Assembly (NCBI RefSeq): GCF_000265425.1
Contig: NC_018014.1
Coordinates: 1,984,001 to 2,048,000 of the forward strand
Length of the DNA: 64,000 bases
DNA from: Terriglobus roseus DSM 18391
Lineage (GTDB): Bacteria > Acidobacteriota > Terriglobia > Terriglobales > Acidobacteriaceae
Reading direction: 5' to 3'
Shown here: piece after piece, positions 47,434 to 55,756 of the stretch
Numbering within the stretch: the first letter of the stretch is position 1
Layout of the letters: each line of letters begins with the position of its first letter
Program-made: the position numbers and the translations under genes
The notes under the pieces: generated by a model
The model's database searches: none
Seen by the model: the letters and a program-made list of their open reading frames with translations, nothing else
What the model was told of the DNA's origin: nothing

Positions 47434-48632
47434 TGACCAAGTCGTCGTCGAGCCCTCGTCGCACCCGAGTCCTGTATATAGACCAGACCGCATCCATGAG
47501 TGGCGGTGAGCTTGCCTTACTGTCACTCATTCAGGAGCTCGACAAGCAGGCCTTCGATCCTACGGTTTTGCTCTTCGAAGATGGTCCGCTTGCGACCAAA
47601 CTCCAGGGCCTAGCCGAGGTCGTCATCCTGCCCCTCGACTCCAGCGTGCGGGAGATGCGAAAGGAAGCGGTTGGCGGAACTTCTTCCATGGGGTTCTCCA
47701 AGGCGTTCGTCCTTATGGGCTACATCGCTAACCTGGTGCAGACTGTTCGCCGACTTCGGCCGGACGTGGTCCACACAAACTCCCTGAAGGCTGACATCCT
47801 TGGCGGCCTGGCAGCGCGTCTTCTTAGGATTCCTCTGATCTGGCACGTCCGCGACCGTATCGCGGACGATTACCTTCCGCATCGTGCAGTCATCGTCTTT
47901 CGAAAGTTATGCCGAATCCTGCCCAACTACGTCATTGCCAACTCGTATGCCACGCTGGAAACACTGTTCCTTCCAACAGGCAAGCCGCAGTGTGTCGTCT
48001 CGTCCGGCTTTGATGTAGCTGCATTTGCTCAGGTGGGTGCAGAACGTGCACCACTCGCGGATGCGATGAAGATGGGCAGAGTCGAGATTGGAATTGCTGG
48101 GAGAATCAGCCCTTGGAAGGGACAGGATGTCTTCCTTCGCGCCGCCGCGCTCATCCATGCAGTCTTTCCCGCTACCCACTTTTCCATCATTGGGGCTGCA
48201 CTCTTCGGAGAAGCGGATCACGAAGCGAAGCTCCATGCTCTGACGCACGAACTGGGCCTTGATGACGCCGTGACCTTCTGCGGATTCCAGGAAGATATCG
48301 CCACGGCCATCGGCGCCCTCGACGTCCTGGTCCATGCATCGATCATCCCTGAGCCGCTTGGTCAGGTCATTGCCCAGGGTATGGCCGCCGGCAAGCCAGT
48401 CGTTGCCGCCCGCGGAGGAGGAGCTTCGGAGACGGTACGGCACGGCGAGACCGGATGGCTCGTGCCGCCAAACGATCCGGAGAGTCTTGCAGGGGCAGTG
48501 ATTCATATCTTGCGGAATCCGCAGGCCGCACAGGAAGTCGCTCGTCGTGGACAAGTGACCGTCAAAGATGAGTTCGATCCCAGGGCAGTAGCTGAGCGAG
48601 TCGAGCAGGTGTATCGCTCGCTACGGCGATAG
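47433..48632 (+). CDS. GT4-family glycosyltransferase
   Basis: 399 residues; ATG overlaps the preceding stop codon. GT-B fold: N-terminal YIDQTASMSGGELALLSLIQ, hinge GRISPWKGQDVFLRAAALIH, and donor site PEPLGQVIAQGMAAGKP. In this E-x7-E motif the second Glu is Gln, a variant known in some GT4 subgroups. Retaining transferase using a nucleotide sugar, adding to the repeat unit. Co-transcribed with the Wza-like gene. Confidence 0.88.
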   Translation: MTKSSSSPRRTRVLYIDQTASMSGGELALLSLIQELDKQAFDPTVLLFEDGPLATKLQGLAEVVILPLDSSVREMRKEAVGGTSSMGFSKAFVLMGYIANLVQTVRRLRPDVVHTNSLKADILGGLAARLLRIPLIWHVRDRIADDYLPHRAVIVFRKLCRILPNYVIANSYATLETLFLPTGKPQCVVSSGFDVAAFAQVGAERAPLADAMKMGRVEIGIAGRISPWKGQDVFLRAAALIHAVFPATHFSIIGAALFGEADHEAKLHALTHELGLDDAVTFCGFQEDIATAIGALDVLVHASIIPEPLGQVIAQGMAAGKPVVAARGGGASETVRHGETGWLVPPNDPESLAGAVIHILRNPQAAQEVARRGQVTVKDEFDPRAVAERVEQVYRSLRR

Positions 48633-48639
48633 CGAGCAG

Positions 48640-49803
48640 CTACGCCAATGCCTTCGGATGACGCTCGTCAATAATCTGCTGAAGATAATGGACGAACTTG
48701 CGTGCGAAATGAATGCGATCAAATCCCTCAGCATGTGTGCGCAATGCCTGCGGATCCCATGCGATGGTTTCTGCACGCAGCATCGCATCTTTCATCGACT
48801 CAGCGGTGGGACGAGCAAAGTGGACGCCGGTCACACCGTCCACGACCGTATCGAGGGCCCCGCCTTTGCCAAACGCAATCACGGGGCGACCAGACGCCGC
48901 AGCCTCAAGGGGCGTAAGGCCGAAGTCTTCTTCACCAGGGAAAAGGAAGGCCTTGCAGTGCGATAGCAGGTGCGCAACCTGTTCGTCGGGCGCGCGACCT
49001 GCAAACGTGATCTGATCACCCGCCATGCCTTCAAGACGTGGGCGATCCGGTCCCTCGCCCACCACTATCAGCTTGCGTCCAAGTTCGTTACAAGCCTGTA
49101 TCGCGAGGTCAACACGCTTGTATCCAGCGAGTCGCGAAATGACCAGGTAGTAATCATCTGTTTGGTCGGCAACTGTGAAGCGGCTGCAGTCAATGGCTGG
49201 GAACATAACAATTGAGTCGCGGTTGTAGTATTCGCGAATGCGCTCCGCAACCACGGTCGAATTTGCGATGAAGAAATCAGTGTTGTTCGCGGCCTTCTGA
49301 TCAAGGCCTCGCAGCAAACGCGTCACGCGGCTGAGGACCGCATTCACCACCGGATTCAACGTCTCGCGGCTAATGTAGTCCTCATACCTCCAGATCCAAC
49401 GCGTCGGCGTATGGCAGTAGCACACATGCACAGCACCCTTGGGTTTCGGCAACATCTTCGCGAAGCCGTAGCAGCTGGAAACAATAAGGTCATAGCCTTT
49501 CAGGTTCAGTCCACGCAGCGCAATCGGATACAGAAGAAAATAATGACGGTAATACTTCTTCACGTTCGGCAGATGCTGCATCCACGTCTTCACGATGTTG
49601 CGTGTCCGCATGTATGCAGTCAGCCTTGCCTCGACCGTTACCGTCGTGAACACTTTCGCGGTTGGGAGAGCGCGTGCAATCTCCTCAGCAACTCGTTCGC
49701 CGCCTCCAGCTTGCACAAAGTTATCTTGCACAAAAGCAATGCGGATGGACGGGGCGGCCAGTTCTGTTGGTTCGGTGACGGGTAAATGGTCGTTCGCTTG
49801 CAT
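48640..49803 (-). CDS. GT4-family glycosyltransferase
   Basis: 387 residues from ATG 49803, with AAAGGA five bases upstream; the frame could extend to 49851. N-terminal FVQDNFVQAGGGERVAEEIA is the acceptor-side glycine loop, CHTPTRWIWRYEDY is typical of the WbaZ/MtfB-like mannosyltransferase group, and GEEDFGLTPLEAAASG is a full E-x7-E motif. Convergent with the preceding GT4 (7 bases between stops) and divergent from the next. Confidence 0.88.
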   Translation of the reverse strand: MQANDHLPVTEPTELAAPSIRIAFVQDNFVQAGGGERVAEEIARALPTAKVFTTVTVEARLTAYMRTRNIVKTWMQHLPNVKKYYRHYFLLYPIALRGLNLKGYDLIVSSCYGFAKMLPKPKGAVHVCYCHTPTRWIWRYEDYISRETLNPVVNAVLSRVTRLLRGLDQKAANNTDFFIANSTVVAERIREYYNRDSIVMFPAIDCSRFTVADQTDDYYLVISRLAGYKRVDLAIQACNELGRKLIVVGEGPDRPRLEGMAGDQITFAGRAPDEQVAHLLSHCKAFLFPGEEDFGLTPLEAAASGRPVIAFGKGGALDTVVDGVTGVHFARPTAESMKDAMLRAETIAWDPQALRTHAEGFDRIHFARKFVHYLQQIIDERHPKALA

Positions 49804-50004
49804 TGATTCCTTTTGGAAGGGGTTGTTCGTCGGATTGCGCATCCAACCCATCGACTACACTTGAATGGCGTTGAAATTGCATGACCACTCACTGGTATTT
49901 ATAGGTAGGATGCATCCTATTCAGCTAATGAAGTCTAAGCAATTCTCAGGCCAACTCGAAACAAAACACCTGCACACCACAATGAACGGAGTCATGAAAT
50001 ACGC
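49804..50004. promoter_or_regulatory. Divergent promoter region with a 14-bp palindrome
   Basis: Between two divergent GT4 genes. TAGGATGCATCCTA at 49906-49919 is a perfect palindrome. A four-codon mini-frame ATG AAA TAC GCA TGA (49994-50008) overlaps the downstream start ATG and has CGGAG before it. Confidence 0.45.
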
Positions 50005-51138
50005 ATGAAGAGTTTTCAGCTCGCTCTTTCCTGGTGCACGACTGGCGCCGGAGGCTCAGGTCGCGTGGTACAGACACTTGTCGATCATCTCCCTGAGCAA
50101 GGTGTACAGGTGAACGGCGCTGTGCTGGCGCCGGCAGATGTAGCGCAACAGACTGGTGGACGATTCACCGCAATTGCTCCCGTGGGGACTGGTGGCATCA
50201 GGCGTCTAGCCTTGACGCGTCGCGTTGTCCTCGATGCTCTGACCAAACAAAAGCCTGACATCTTCGCATCGCATTTTGCCATGCTCGCGCTCCCTTCTCT
50301 TGATGCGGTCAAGCGTCAACCTTTCGTCGTCCACTTTCATGGTCCATGGGCAGATGAAGCGAGGGTGCAGGGCAGTGGTGCCGCAAAAGCAATGGCGATG
50401 CGAACCGTCGAGAGGCTTGTATATTCTCGCGCCGATCTCGTCATTACTCTCTCTCTCGCATTTTCGAAGGTGCTCCAGGAAAGCTATGGCATCGCGCAGG
50501 AGCGCATCCGCATCGTTCCAGGCGCTGCAGATCTTCAGCGCTTTGTTCCGGCTGCAACGCGTGCGGCAGTTCGTGCGGAACTTGGCTGGCCACAGGATCG
50601 TAAAATCCTAATCACGGTTCGTCGTCTGGTGCCGCGCATGGGCCTTGGGAATCTGCTGACTGCAATAAGCCGCCTTCGGACAAAGCACCCGGATATGCTC
50701 TTGTACATGATCGGAAAAGGCCCGCTTCAACCGCAGTTGCAGGCACAGATTGAAGCTCTGGGGCTCCAGGACCATGCAAAGCTGTTGGGCTACGTCGCCG
50801 AAGACGATTTGGTGAAGATGTACGGTGCTGCCGATCTCAACGTTGTGCCTACACTCGCGCTGGAGGGCTTCGGCCTTGTCGCGGCAGAGTCGCTTGCGGC
50901 GGGAACGCCTGCATTGGTGACTCCTGTGGGAGGACTCCCTGAAGTTGTCGGAGGACTGTCCGACAGTCTGGTGCTCGCGTCCACCTCTGCCGAGGATATT
51001 GCGCGCGGACTCGACGCCGCGTTGTCCGGAGACGCGCCCCTACCGACGACCGCAGCCTGCAGAGCGTATGCAGAGCAACATTTCAGTGCAAACCTTATGG
51101 CCGAACGAACCGCCGCCGTGTACCGCGAACTGGTCTAA
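50005..51138 (+). CDS. GT4-family glycosyltransferase
   Basis: 377 residues. Start ATG 50005 has no Shine-Dalgarno at the usual distance, but overlaps the stop of a four-codon leader frame with GGAG upstream, so coupled re-initiation is possible. ALSWCTTGAGGSGRVVQTLV opens the fold; VRRLVPRMGLGNLLTAI and LEGFGLVAAESLAAGTP (complete E-x7-E) form the donor site. Followed after 33 bases by the beta-helix gene on the same strand. Confidence 0.88.
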   Translation: MKSFQLALSWCTTGAGGSGRVVQTLVDHLPEQGVQVNGAVLAPADVAQQTGGRFTAIAPVGTGGIRRLALTRRVVLDALTKQKPDIFASHFAMLALPSLDAVKRQPFVVHFHGPWADEARVQGSGAAKAMAMRTVERLVYSRADLVITLSLAFSKVLQESYGIAQERIRIVPGAADLQRFVPAATRAAVRAELGWPQDRKILITVRRLVPRMGLGNLLTAISRLRTKHPDMLLYMIGKGPLQPQLQAQIEALGLQDHAKLLGYVAEDDLVKMYGAADLNVVPTLALEGFGLVAAESLAAGTPALVTPVGGLPEVVGGLSDSLVLASTSAEDIARGLDAALSGDAPLPTTAACRAYAEQHFSANLMAERTAAVYRELV

Positions 51139-51171
51139 ACGTCGGCGTCCGCCGCCGCTCATGGAGACGTC

Positions 51172-52995
51172 ATGCCTCGCTTTCAGACGCAAAGTATTGG
51201 AGCCACATTCTGCCTGTTACTTACCGTGTGCAGCGTCAGGCTCTCGCCGGCAGCGACCTACTACGTCGATGCAACTCACGGTAGAGACGCAGCAAGCGGA
51301 ACATCCCCGCAGGCCGCGTGGCGACATCTCAGTGCAGTCGAGCGCCTCGCTCAGGCTCGAGGTTTGAAGCCCGGCGACAGCGTTCTGCTGAAGTCCGGCG
51401 AACGCTGGCGGGAACAATTTGACCTCTCCGACATCCATGGTAGGCAGGGCGCACCCATCCGCATTGCAAGCTATGGCACGGGCGACTATCCAACCATTGA
51501 CGCGGCAGACCTGGCGACCGGCTGGACGAGAGTACAGGGCGACATCTACCAGACCCCTGCAGTGGAAGCTGTCTACAAAGTATTTGTGGATGGGGACGAT
51601 CGGCCGGTTGCCGCGCTCCAACCCGTCGTAAACGGTCTCGCCGACTGGACGATGGGCAAGCAGTATGTCCTCGGGGATCAGGTGCAGGCCAACGGCAAAA
51701 CCTTCACGGCACTGCGTACTCCCATGGACCCGAAGCACCTCAACCCGGCGGATTGGTACCGCGTCAACTCAGCCGCGGTGCAGACAGACGGTATGACGAA
51801 CCTCTTGCAGACTGCCGGCAGTTTCTGGTACGACGCACGCAGTAAGCGACTCCTCGTTCGACTTGCCGATGGCAGCAATCCTGCTTCGCATTCTATCCAG
51901 ATCACCACCCGCCGCTATGGTGTGCATCTGCAGGGCAGCAGCAATGTCGTCGTGGATGGCCTGCGCATCGTGCACCCTGCGAAGGCCGGTATTGCTGCAG
52001 TTGTTGCAGATACACCCCTGTCTGATGCGGCACAGGATAACCAGTTCAACACAATCCAGAACAGCATCCTTTGGAATGTTGCCGACACTACCTCGGACTT
52101 CTCAATGGCATTGAACACAGGTGGAGAAGGCGGGATCTATATTTCACCGGGCTCGGGACCGGGACGTGGATCGCTGCAGGGATGGACCATCCAGAACAAT
52201 GCGATAGGTATCGTGGACAGCGCTCGTTATCTCACGTACGAGCGCGACGGCATTCTTGTTGCCGGCACCACCGGGGCCTCGATCAAGAACAATTATGTTT
52301 CCACAGCGAACGCACTTGGGATCTCCGTCGTGTCCGAACGCGGTGTTGCGTGCTCGACACCCGCAGTGGTTGGCAATTACCTTACGAACAATGACGGCAA
52401 CATCCGCATATCAGGCTGTGCGCAGGCGTCGGTCGATAGCAACACGATCGAATACTCCTACGGATATGGTGTGCAAGTCGGCGGCAATAGCAATGCACCA
52501 GTCGTCACGCGAAATGTCATCCACCACATCGAGCGACTGGGACAGGAGAACGCGTATAACGGCTTCGATTGCAACGGTGGCGCTCCTGGCGGAACACTAA
52601 GCGAGAACAACATCGCCGCAGTCTGGGGAGCAGAAGCTACCTTCGAGGTCGGATGCGGACACTGGACCATCGAAAGGAACATCTTCGACTCCAGCTCGAA
52701 TATGAAGGGCGGCGGCCTGACGCTTTACATTCGACGGGACTCGCCGCAGCTTCAGTTCCGCAACAACACCTATCATCTGAATGCAGGAACAAACCGCCAG
52801 TTCAACTTCGGTGCGGGTGAACCAGGCGCGCAGACATTCCATGACTTCGCTTGGTGGCAACAGACTGTGGAACAAAGTGCGCAGAGCGGCCCGCAAGCCA
52901 ACGCCTTGGTCATGCGCCGTGCTGCGGTCCCCGCAAAGACGCCGGCAGCGCAGAATTACCTGCGTGTTGCGCCGCCTGTGAATTGGGAACCCTAA
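51172..52995 (+). CDS. Secreted beta-helix protein with inserted CBM5/12-like module
   Basis: 607 residues. Signal peptide, then cap AATYYVDATHGRDAASG, similar to the 496-residue protein at 37550. At about residues 156-200 it carries an extra segment, with WTMGKQYVLGDQV, NGKTFTAL and NPADWYRV, that has the W-Y-GD-V-NG-W pattern of chitin/cellulose-binding CBM5/12 modules; the shorter paralogue lacks it. Beta-helix repeats fill about 230-530 (NNAIGIVDSA, KNNYVSTANALG, GNYLTNNDGN). Likely binds and modifies the exported polysaccharide. Catalytic residues not identified. Confidence 0.8.
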   Translation: MPRFQTQSIGATFCLLLTVCSVRLSPAATYYVDATHGRDAASGTSPQAAWRHLSAVERLAQARGLKPGDSVLLKSGERWREQFDLSDIHGRQGAPIRIASYGTGDYPTIDAADLATGWTRVQGDIYQTPAVEAVYKVFVDGDDRPVAALQPVVNGLADWTMGKQYVLGDQVQANGKTFTALRTPMDPKHLNPADWYRVNSAAVQTDGMTNLLQTAGSFWYDARSKRLLVRLADGSNPASHSIQITTRRYGVHLQGSSNVVVDGLRIVHPAKAGIAAVVADTPLSDAAQDNQFNTIQNSILWNVADTTSDFSMALNTGGEGGIYISPGSGPGRGSLQGWTIQNNAIGIVDSARYLTYERDGILVAGTTGASIKNNYVSTANALGISVVSERGVACSTPAVVGNYLTNNDGNIRISGCAQASVDSNTIEYSYGYGVQVGGNSNAPVVTRNVIHHIERLGQENAYNGFDCNGGAPGGTLSENNIAAVWGAEATFEVGCGHWTIERNIFDSSSNMKGGGLTLYIRRDSPQLQFRNNTYHLNAGTNRQFNFGAGEPGAQTFHDFAWWQQTVEQSAQSGPQANALVMRRAAVPAKTPAAQNYLRVAPPVNWEP

Positions 52996-54059
52996 CGTGC
53001 GTTCAGCAACTCGTCGTAGACCAATTCTGTCTCAACACTCATACGCTGCACTTCGTAGCGCTGGAGATCCTGTACGGTCTCGCGCTGCAGCCGTGTACGA
53101 AGCTCCGCATCGTCGAGCAAGGAAGTGATCGAAGCTGCTAAAGCCCCTGCGTCTTCCGGCGGAACCAGCAGTCCTGTGGCGTTGTGCTGGATGATCTCCG
53201 GGATGCCATCGACATCGGTCGCAACAATGGCGCAACCGGCAGCGCGCGCTTCGATCAACGCCAAGCCAAACGCCTCGCGCCTCGAGGCCAACACGAAGAC
53301 CTCCGCGGACACAAGATAACTGCGCGGATCAGCCTGGAACTTCTCAAAGTGAATGCGATCAGCGCATGCAGTTGCAGCGGCGGCTTCCCAGATCCCAACC
53401 TCTTCAGCACTGCCTCCGCCCACTAGATACAGGTGAGCCGTGGGGTACCGTTCTGCCACTTTGCTGAAGGCCTCGATCAATTCGTACATGCCTTTGCGAA
53501 CAGTAATACCCGCAACTGAAACGATGGCCGGTTTTCCCAGAGGCAACGGTACCGGTTCCTGTGAGAGGCGTTGCGTACCCAGAGTTCCATTCATCACGAT
53601 GCGGATGCGGTCGGCCTTCGTGCCATGACTCTTCAGATCTTCTGCCACCGCGTTACTGACAGCGATCACACGGTCAGCCAGCCCCGTGGTGCCCATGTGC
53701 TCGTTATGGATGTTGTGCAGATGAAGAACGATGGGAATACGCAGCAGCCGCGCCATCGGCCACACCATGAAAAGGCTCTTACGCATGTGCGCATGAATAA
53801 TATCCGGTTTGAACTCACGCAAGATCCGCCAAAGGCGGAACAGCGCCTTTGGTAGAACGCGTGAACTGTGCAGCGGCAGCGTGTACACTTTCACGCCATG
53901 CCTGCTCATCAGGTCATTCCATCCACCACCGGCGGACACAAAGGCAGTAGCGCCTCGCGTTGCCTGATCGATCGCAAGATCGACGGCCACGTTGACAATT
54001 CCGTTCCCAAGACTGGAGGCGCTGTTCGAGAAGTGCAGAATGCGCTGAGCATGCTTCAT
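52992..54059 (-). CDS. GT4-family glycosyltransferase
   Basis: 355 residues from ATG 54059, in an ATGA overlap with the Wzy-like gene. HFSNSASSLGNGIVNVAVDL is the N-terminal loop, VAGITVRKGMYELIEAF the hinge strand, and REAFGLALIEARAAGCAIVA the complete E-x7-E donor motif. Convergent with the beta-helix gene, overlapping it by four bases at the stops. Co-transcribed after wzy-like. Confidence 0.88.
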   Translation of the reverse strand: MKHAQRILHFSNSASSLGNGIVNVAVDLAIDQATRGATAFVSAGGGWNDLMSRHGVKVYTLPLHSSRVLPKALFRLWRILREFKPDIIHAHMRKSLFMVWPMARLLRIPIVLHLHNIHNEHMGTTGLADRVIAVSNAVAEDLKSHGTKADRIRIVMNGTLGTQRLSQEPVPLPLGKPAIVSVAGITVRKGMYELIEAFSKVAERYPTAHLYLVGGGSAEEVGIWEAAAATACADRIHFEKFQADPRSYLVSAEVFVLASRREAFGLALIEARAAGCAIVATDVDGIPEIIQHNATGLLVPPEDAGALAASITSLLDDAELRTRLQRETVQDLQRYEVQRMSVETELVYDELLNAR

Positions 54060-55498
54060 ATCGTCTGCACCTGCGTGTCGTTCAGGGACACGGGCTTCAA
54101 AGTGGTTCCGCTAGATCTCACATTCTCCTTATAAGCGATTCCCATCATAATGCTCGACCAAAGGAGGAACGCAGGCGTGCTCGCAAACAAGCCCATCGTC
54201 GGCATCTGCACAATCAAGGACAGCAGAGCCGCATTCACCGGCGTCAGCTCCTGAGGAGAAGGTGCATGCAGACAGGTAAATACCAGGCCGCCCAAACCGA
54301 TAGCAAACACAACACTGCCAAACCAGCCGAAGGTAAGCATGAACTGTTCAATGCCGTTGTCAGCAAGGTACACACCTTGAATCGTTGCCACGCCAAACGT
54401 CGGGCCCGAGCCTGTGTCGTCGGATGACCCGCCGAATCCGTTGCCGAACGCACGGTCGCCGAACATGGTGATCGCATGTTCTTGGCTGAGCATACGCGCA
54501 TTCACACTGCTGTCTGTCTTTAGGTCTGTAAAGCTTTGTAAACGGCGAGTAAGTTGCTCGTTTACCTCCGGCACCTGAGACAGTACCGCAAGCAGCAACA
54601 CCGAGCCAAGCAGCGCCATCATTATCTGCAGGCGGCGCTTCGCTGGGAAGAAGAAGATGATGAAGCACATCCCGACCACTCCACCGATCCAGGCAGAGCG
54701 GCTGTTCGTCAGGCCAAGGGCCATCAGGCCGACAGGAATGGCGAAAAAGCGCAGGCGTCGCGTAGAGGCAGTGCTGAAAAGGATGCCAAAAACAATGAAG
54801 TCTGCGAACGTCTGCGGCGCATTCATCGTCGAGAAGACGCGGACGCCGAAAGGCTCAGGGGTTCCGATGGTCGACAGTGTGGACTGTTCCATCCATGTCG
54901 CGTCCCAGGGTGCCAAGAAAACATATTGATAGATGCCGTAGAGACCCATCACCAGGGTGCCCAGCATGAACTGGTCACGAAATGTCTCCAGCATCTCGGC
55001 GACATGCTCACGTTGTACAAAGAGATAGAGCGCGAAGGCGAGTGGCCCAGCCCATGTGATCGCCTCCTGCACAAGAGCAATGGGAGAATGCAGCATGTAC
55101 CCCACAAAGCTCGCATAGGCGTACGTCGCTACAATCAGGACCATCCACTTTAGTCGACCGAAGTTCAGCATGCCCCATAGCTGCTTCGGGTATGGCGTCG
55201 CACCCATGCAGGCAAGAATCGGGGAAGCAATGATTGCACTTGCGGATGCGCCACCCAGGTGAGCATCAATCATCCGTCGCAACATCGGCGCCAGAAAGAA
55301 GAGCCACAGCACGAAGGTGATGTACTGCGATCTGGAACGCCTGCTCAGGTACACGCCGCCAAGGAGCGACGCCAGCGGCACAAGTACGATCTCACCCTGA
55401 GCCAACGGCGTAAACGATCCCGCAATCGCGAGAACGAAGCACGCAATGAATACATTGCGGCGATTAAGTACCCTGCTCTTTATTTGGTCATGTGTCAT
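54056..55498 (-). CDS. O-antigen ligase/polymerase-like membrane protein (Wzy type)
   Basis: 480 residues with about 11-12 membrane segments and a large periplasmic loop (about residues 315-400: VPEVNEQLTRRLQSFTDLK, SSVNARMLSQEHAITMF, GNGFGGSSDD) placed as in the Wzy_C/O-antigen ligase superfamily. NSRSAWIGGVVG carries the conserved Arg of the family. Expected to polymerise lipid-linked repeat units in the periplasm. Overlaps the next gene and, on its 5' side, a short open frame. Confidence 0.85.
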   Translation of the reverse strand: MTHDQIKSRVLNRRNVFIACFVLAIAGSFTPLAQGEIVLVPLASLLGGVYLSRRSRSQYITFVLWLFFLAPMLRRMIDAHLGGASASAIIASPILACMGATPYPKQLWGMLNFGRLKWMVLIVATYAYASFVGYMLHSPIALVQEAITWAGPLAFALYLFVQREHVAEMLETFRDQFMLGTLVMGLYGIYQYVFLAPWDATWMEQSTLSTIGTPEPFGVRVFSTMNAPQTFADFIVFGILFSTASTRRLRFFAIPVGLMALGLTNSRSAWIGGVVGMCFIIFFFPAKRRLQIMMALLGSVLLLAVLSQVPEVNEQLTRRLQSFTDLKTDSSVNARMLSQEHAITMFGDRAFGNGFGGSSDDTGSGPTFGVATIQGVYLADNGIEQFMLTFGWFGSVVFAIGLGGLVFTCLHAPSPQELTPVNAALLSLIVQMPTMGLFASTPAFLLWSSIMMGIAYKENVRSSGTTLKPVSLNDTQVQTI

Positions 55499-55713
55499 TT
55501 TGCGGTCTTTGACTCGGACATCCGGGTCAGCACCATGCTGACCATAACGTTACGTCTACCTGCGGGCCACGGCGCGCAGGCATCTAGCATGCGCGCTGTT
55601 GTTAGAATCGCAACGCGCGGTGCAATAGCCCGCAACATTGCCGTTAAATTTAAGCCGGAAGATTCCTTCTTCACTTGCACTACTGTTCCTTCGTCACGCA
55701 TTGCGTCCGTCAC
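55495..55713 (-). CDS. Possible small protein coupled to the Wzy-like gene
   Basis: 72-residue open frame whose stop forms an ATGA overlap with the polymerase start. It lies in the 258-base gap between the Wzz-like and Wzy-like genes. Composition is plausible but no family, membrane segment or good Shine-Dalgarno is visible. Kept as a low-confidence hypothetical. Confidence 0.25.
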   Translation of the reverse strand: MTDAMRDEGTVVQVKKESSGLNLTAMLRAIAPRVAILTTARMLDACAPWPAGRRNVMVSMVLTRMSESKTAK

Positions 55714-55756
55714 AGGATCATCTAGCTGTCGGGAGCACTGCGCACTGGTTCTCGCG

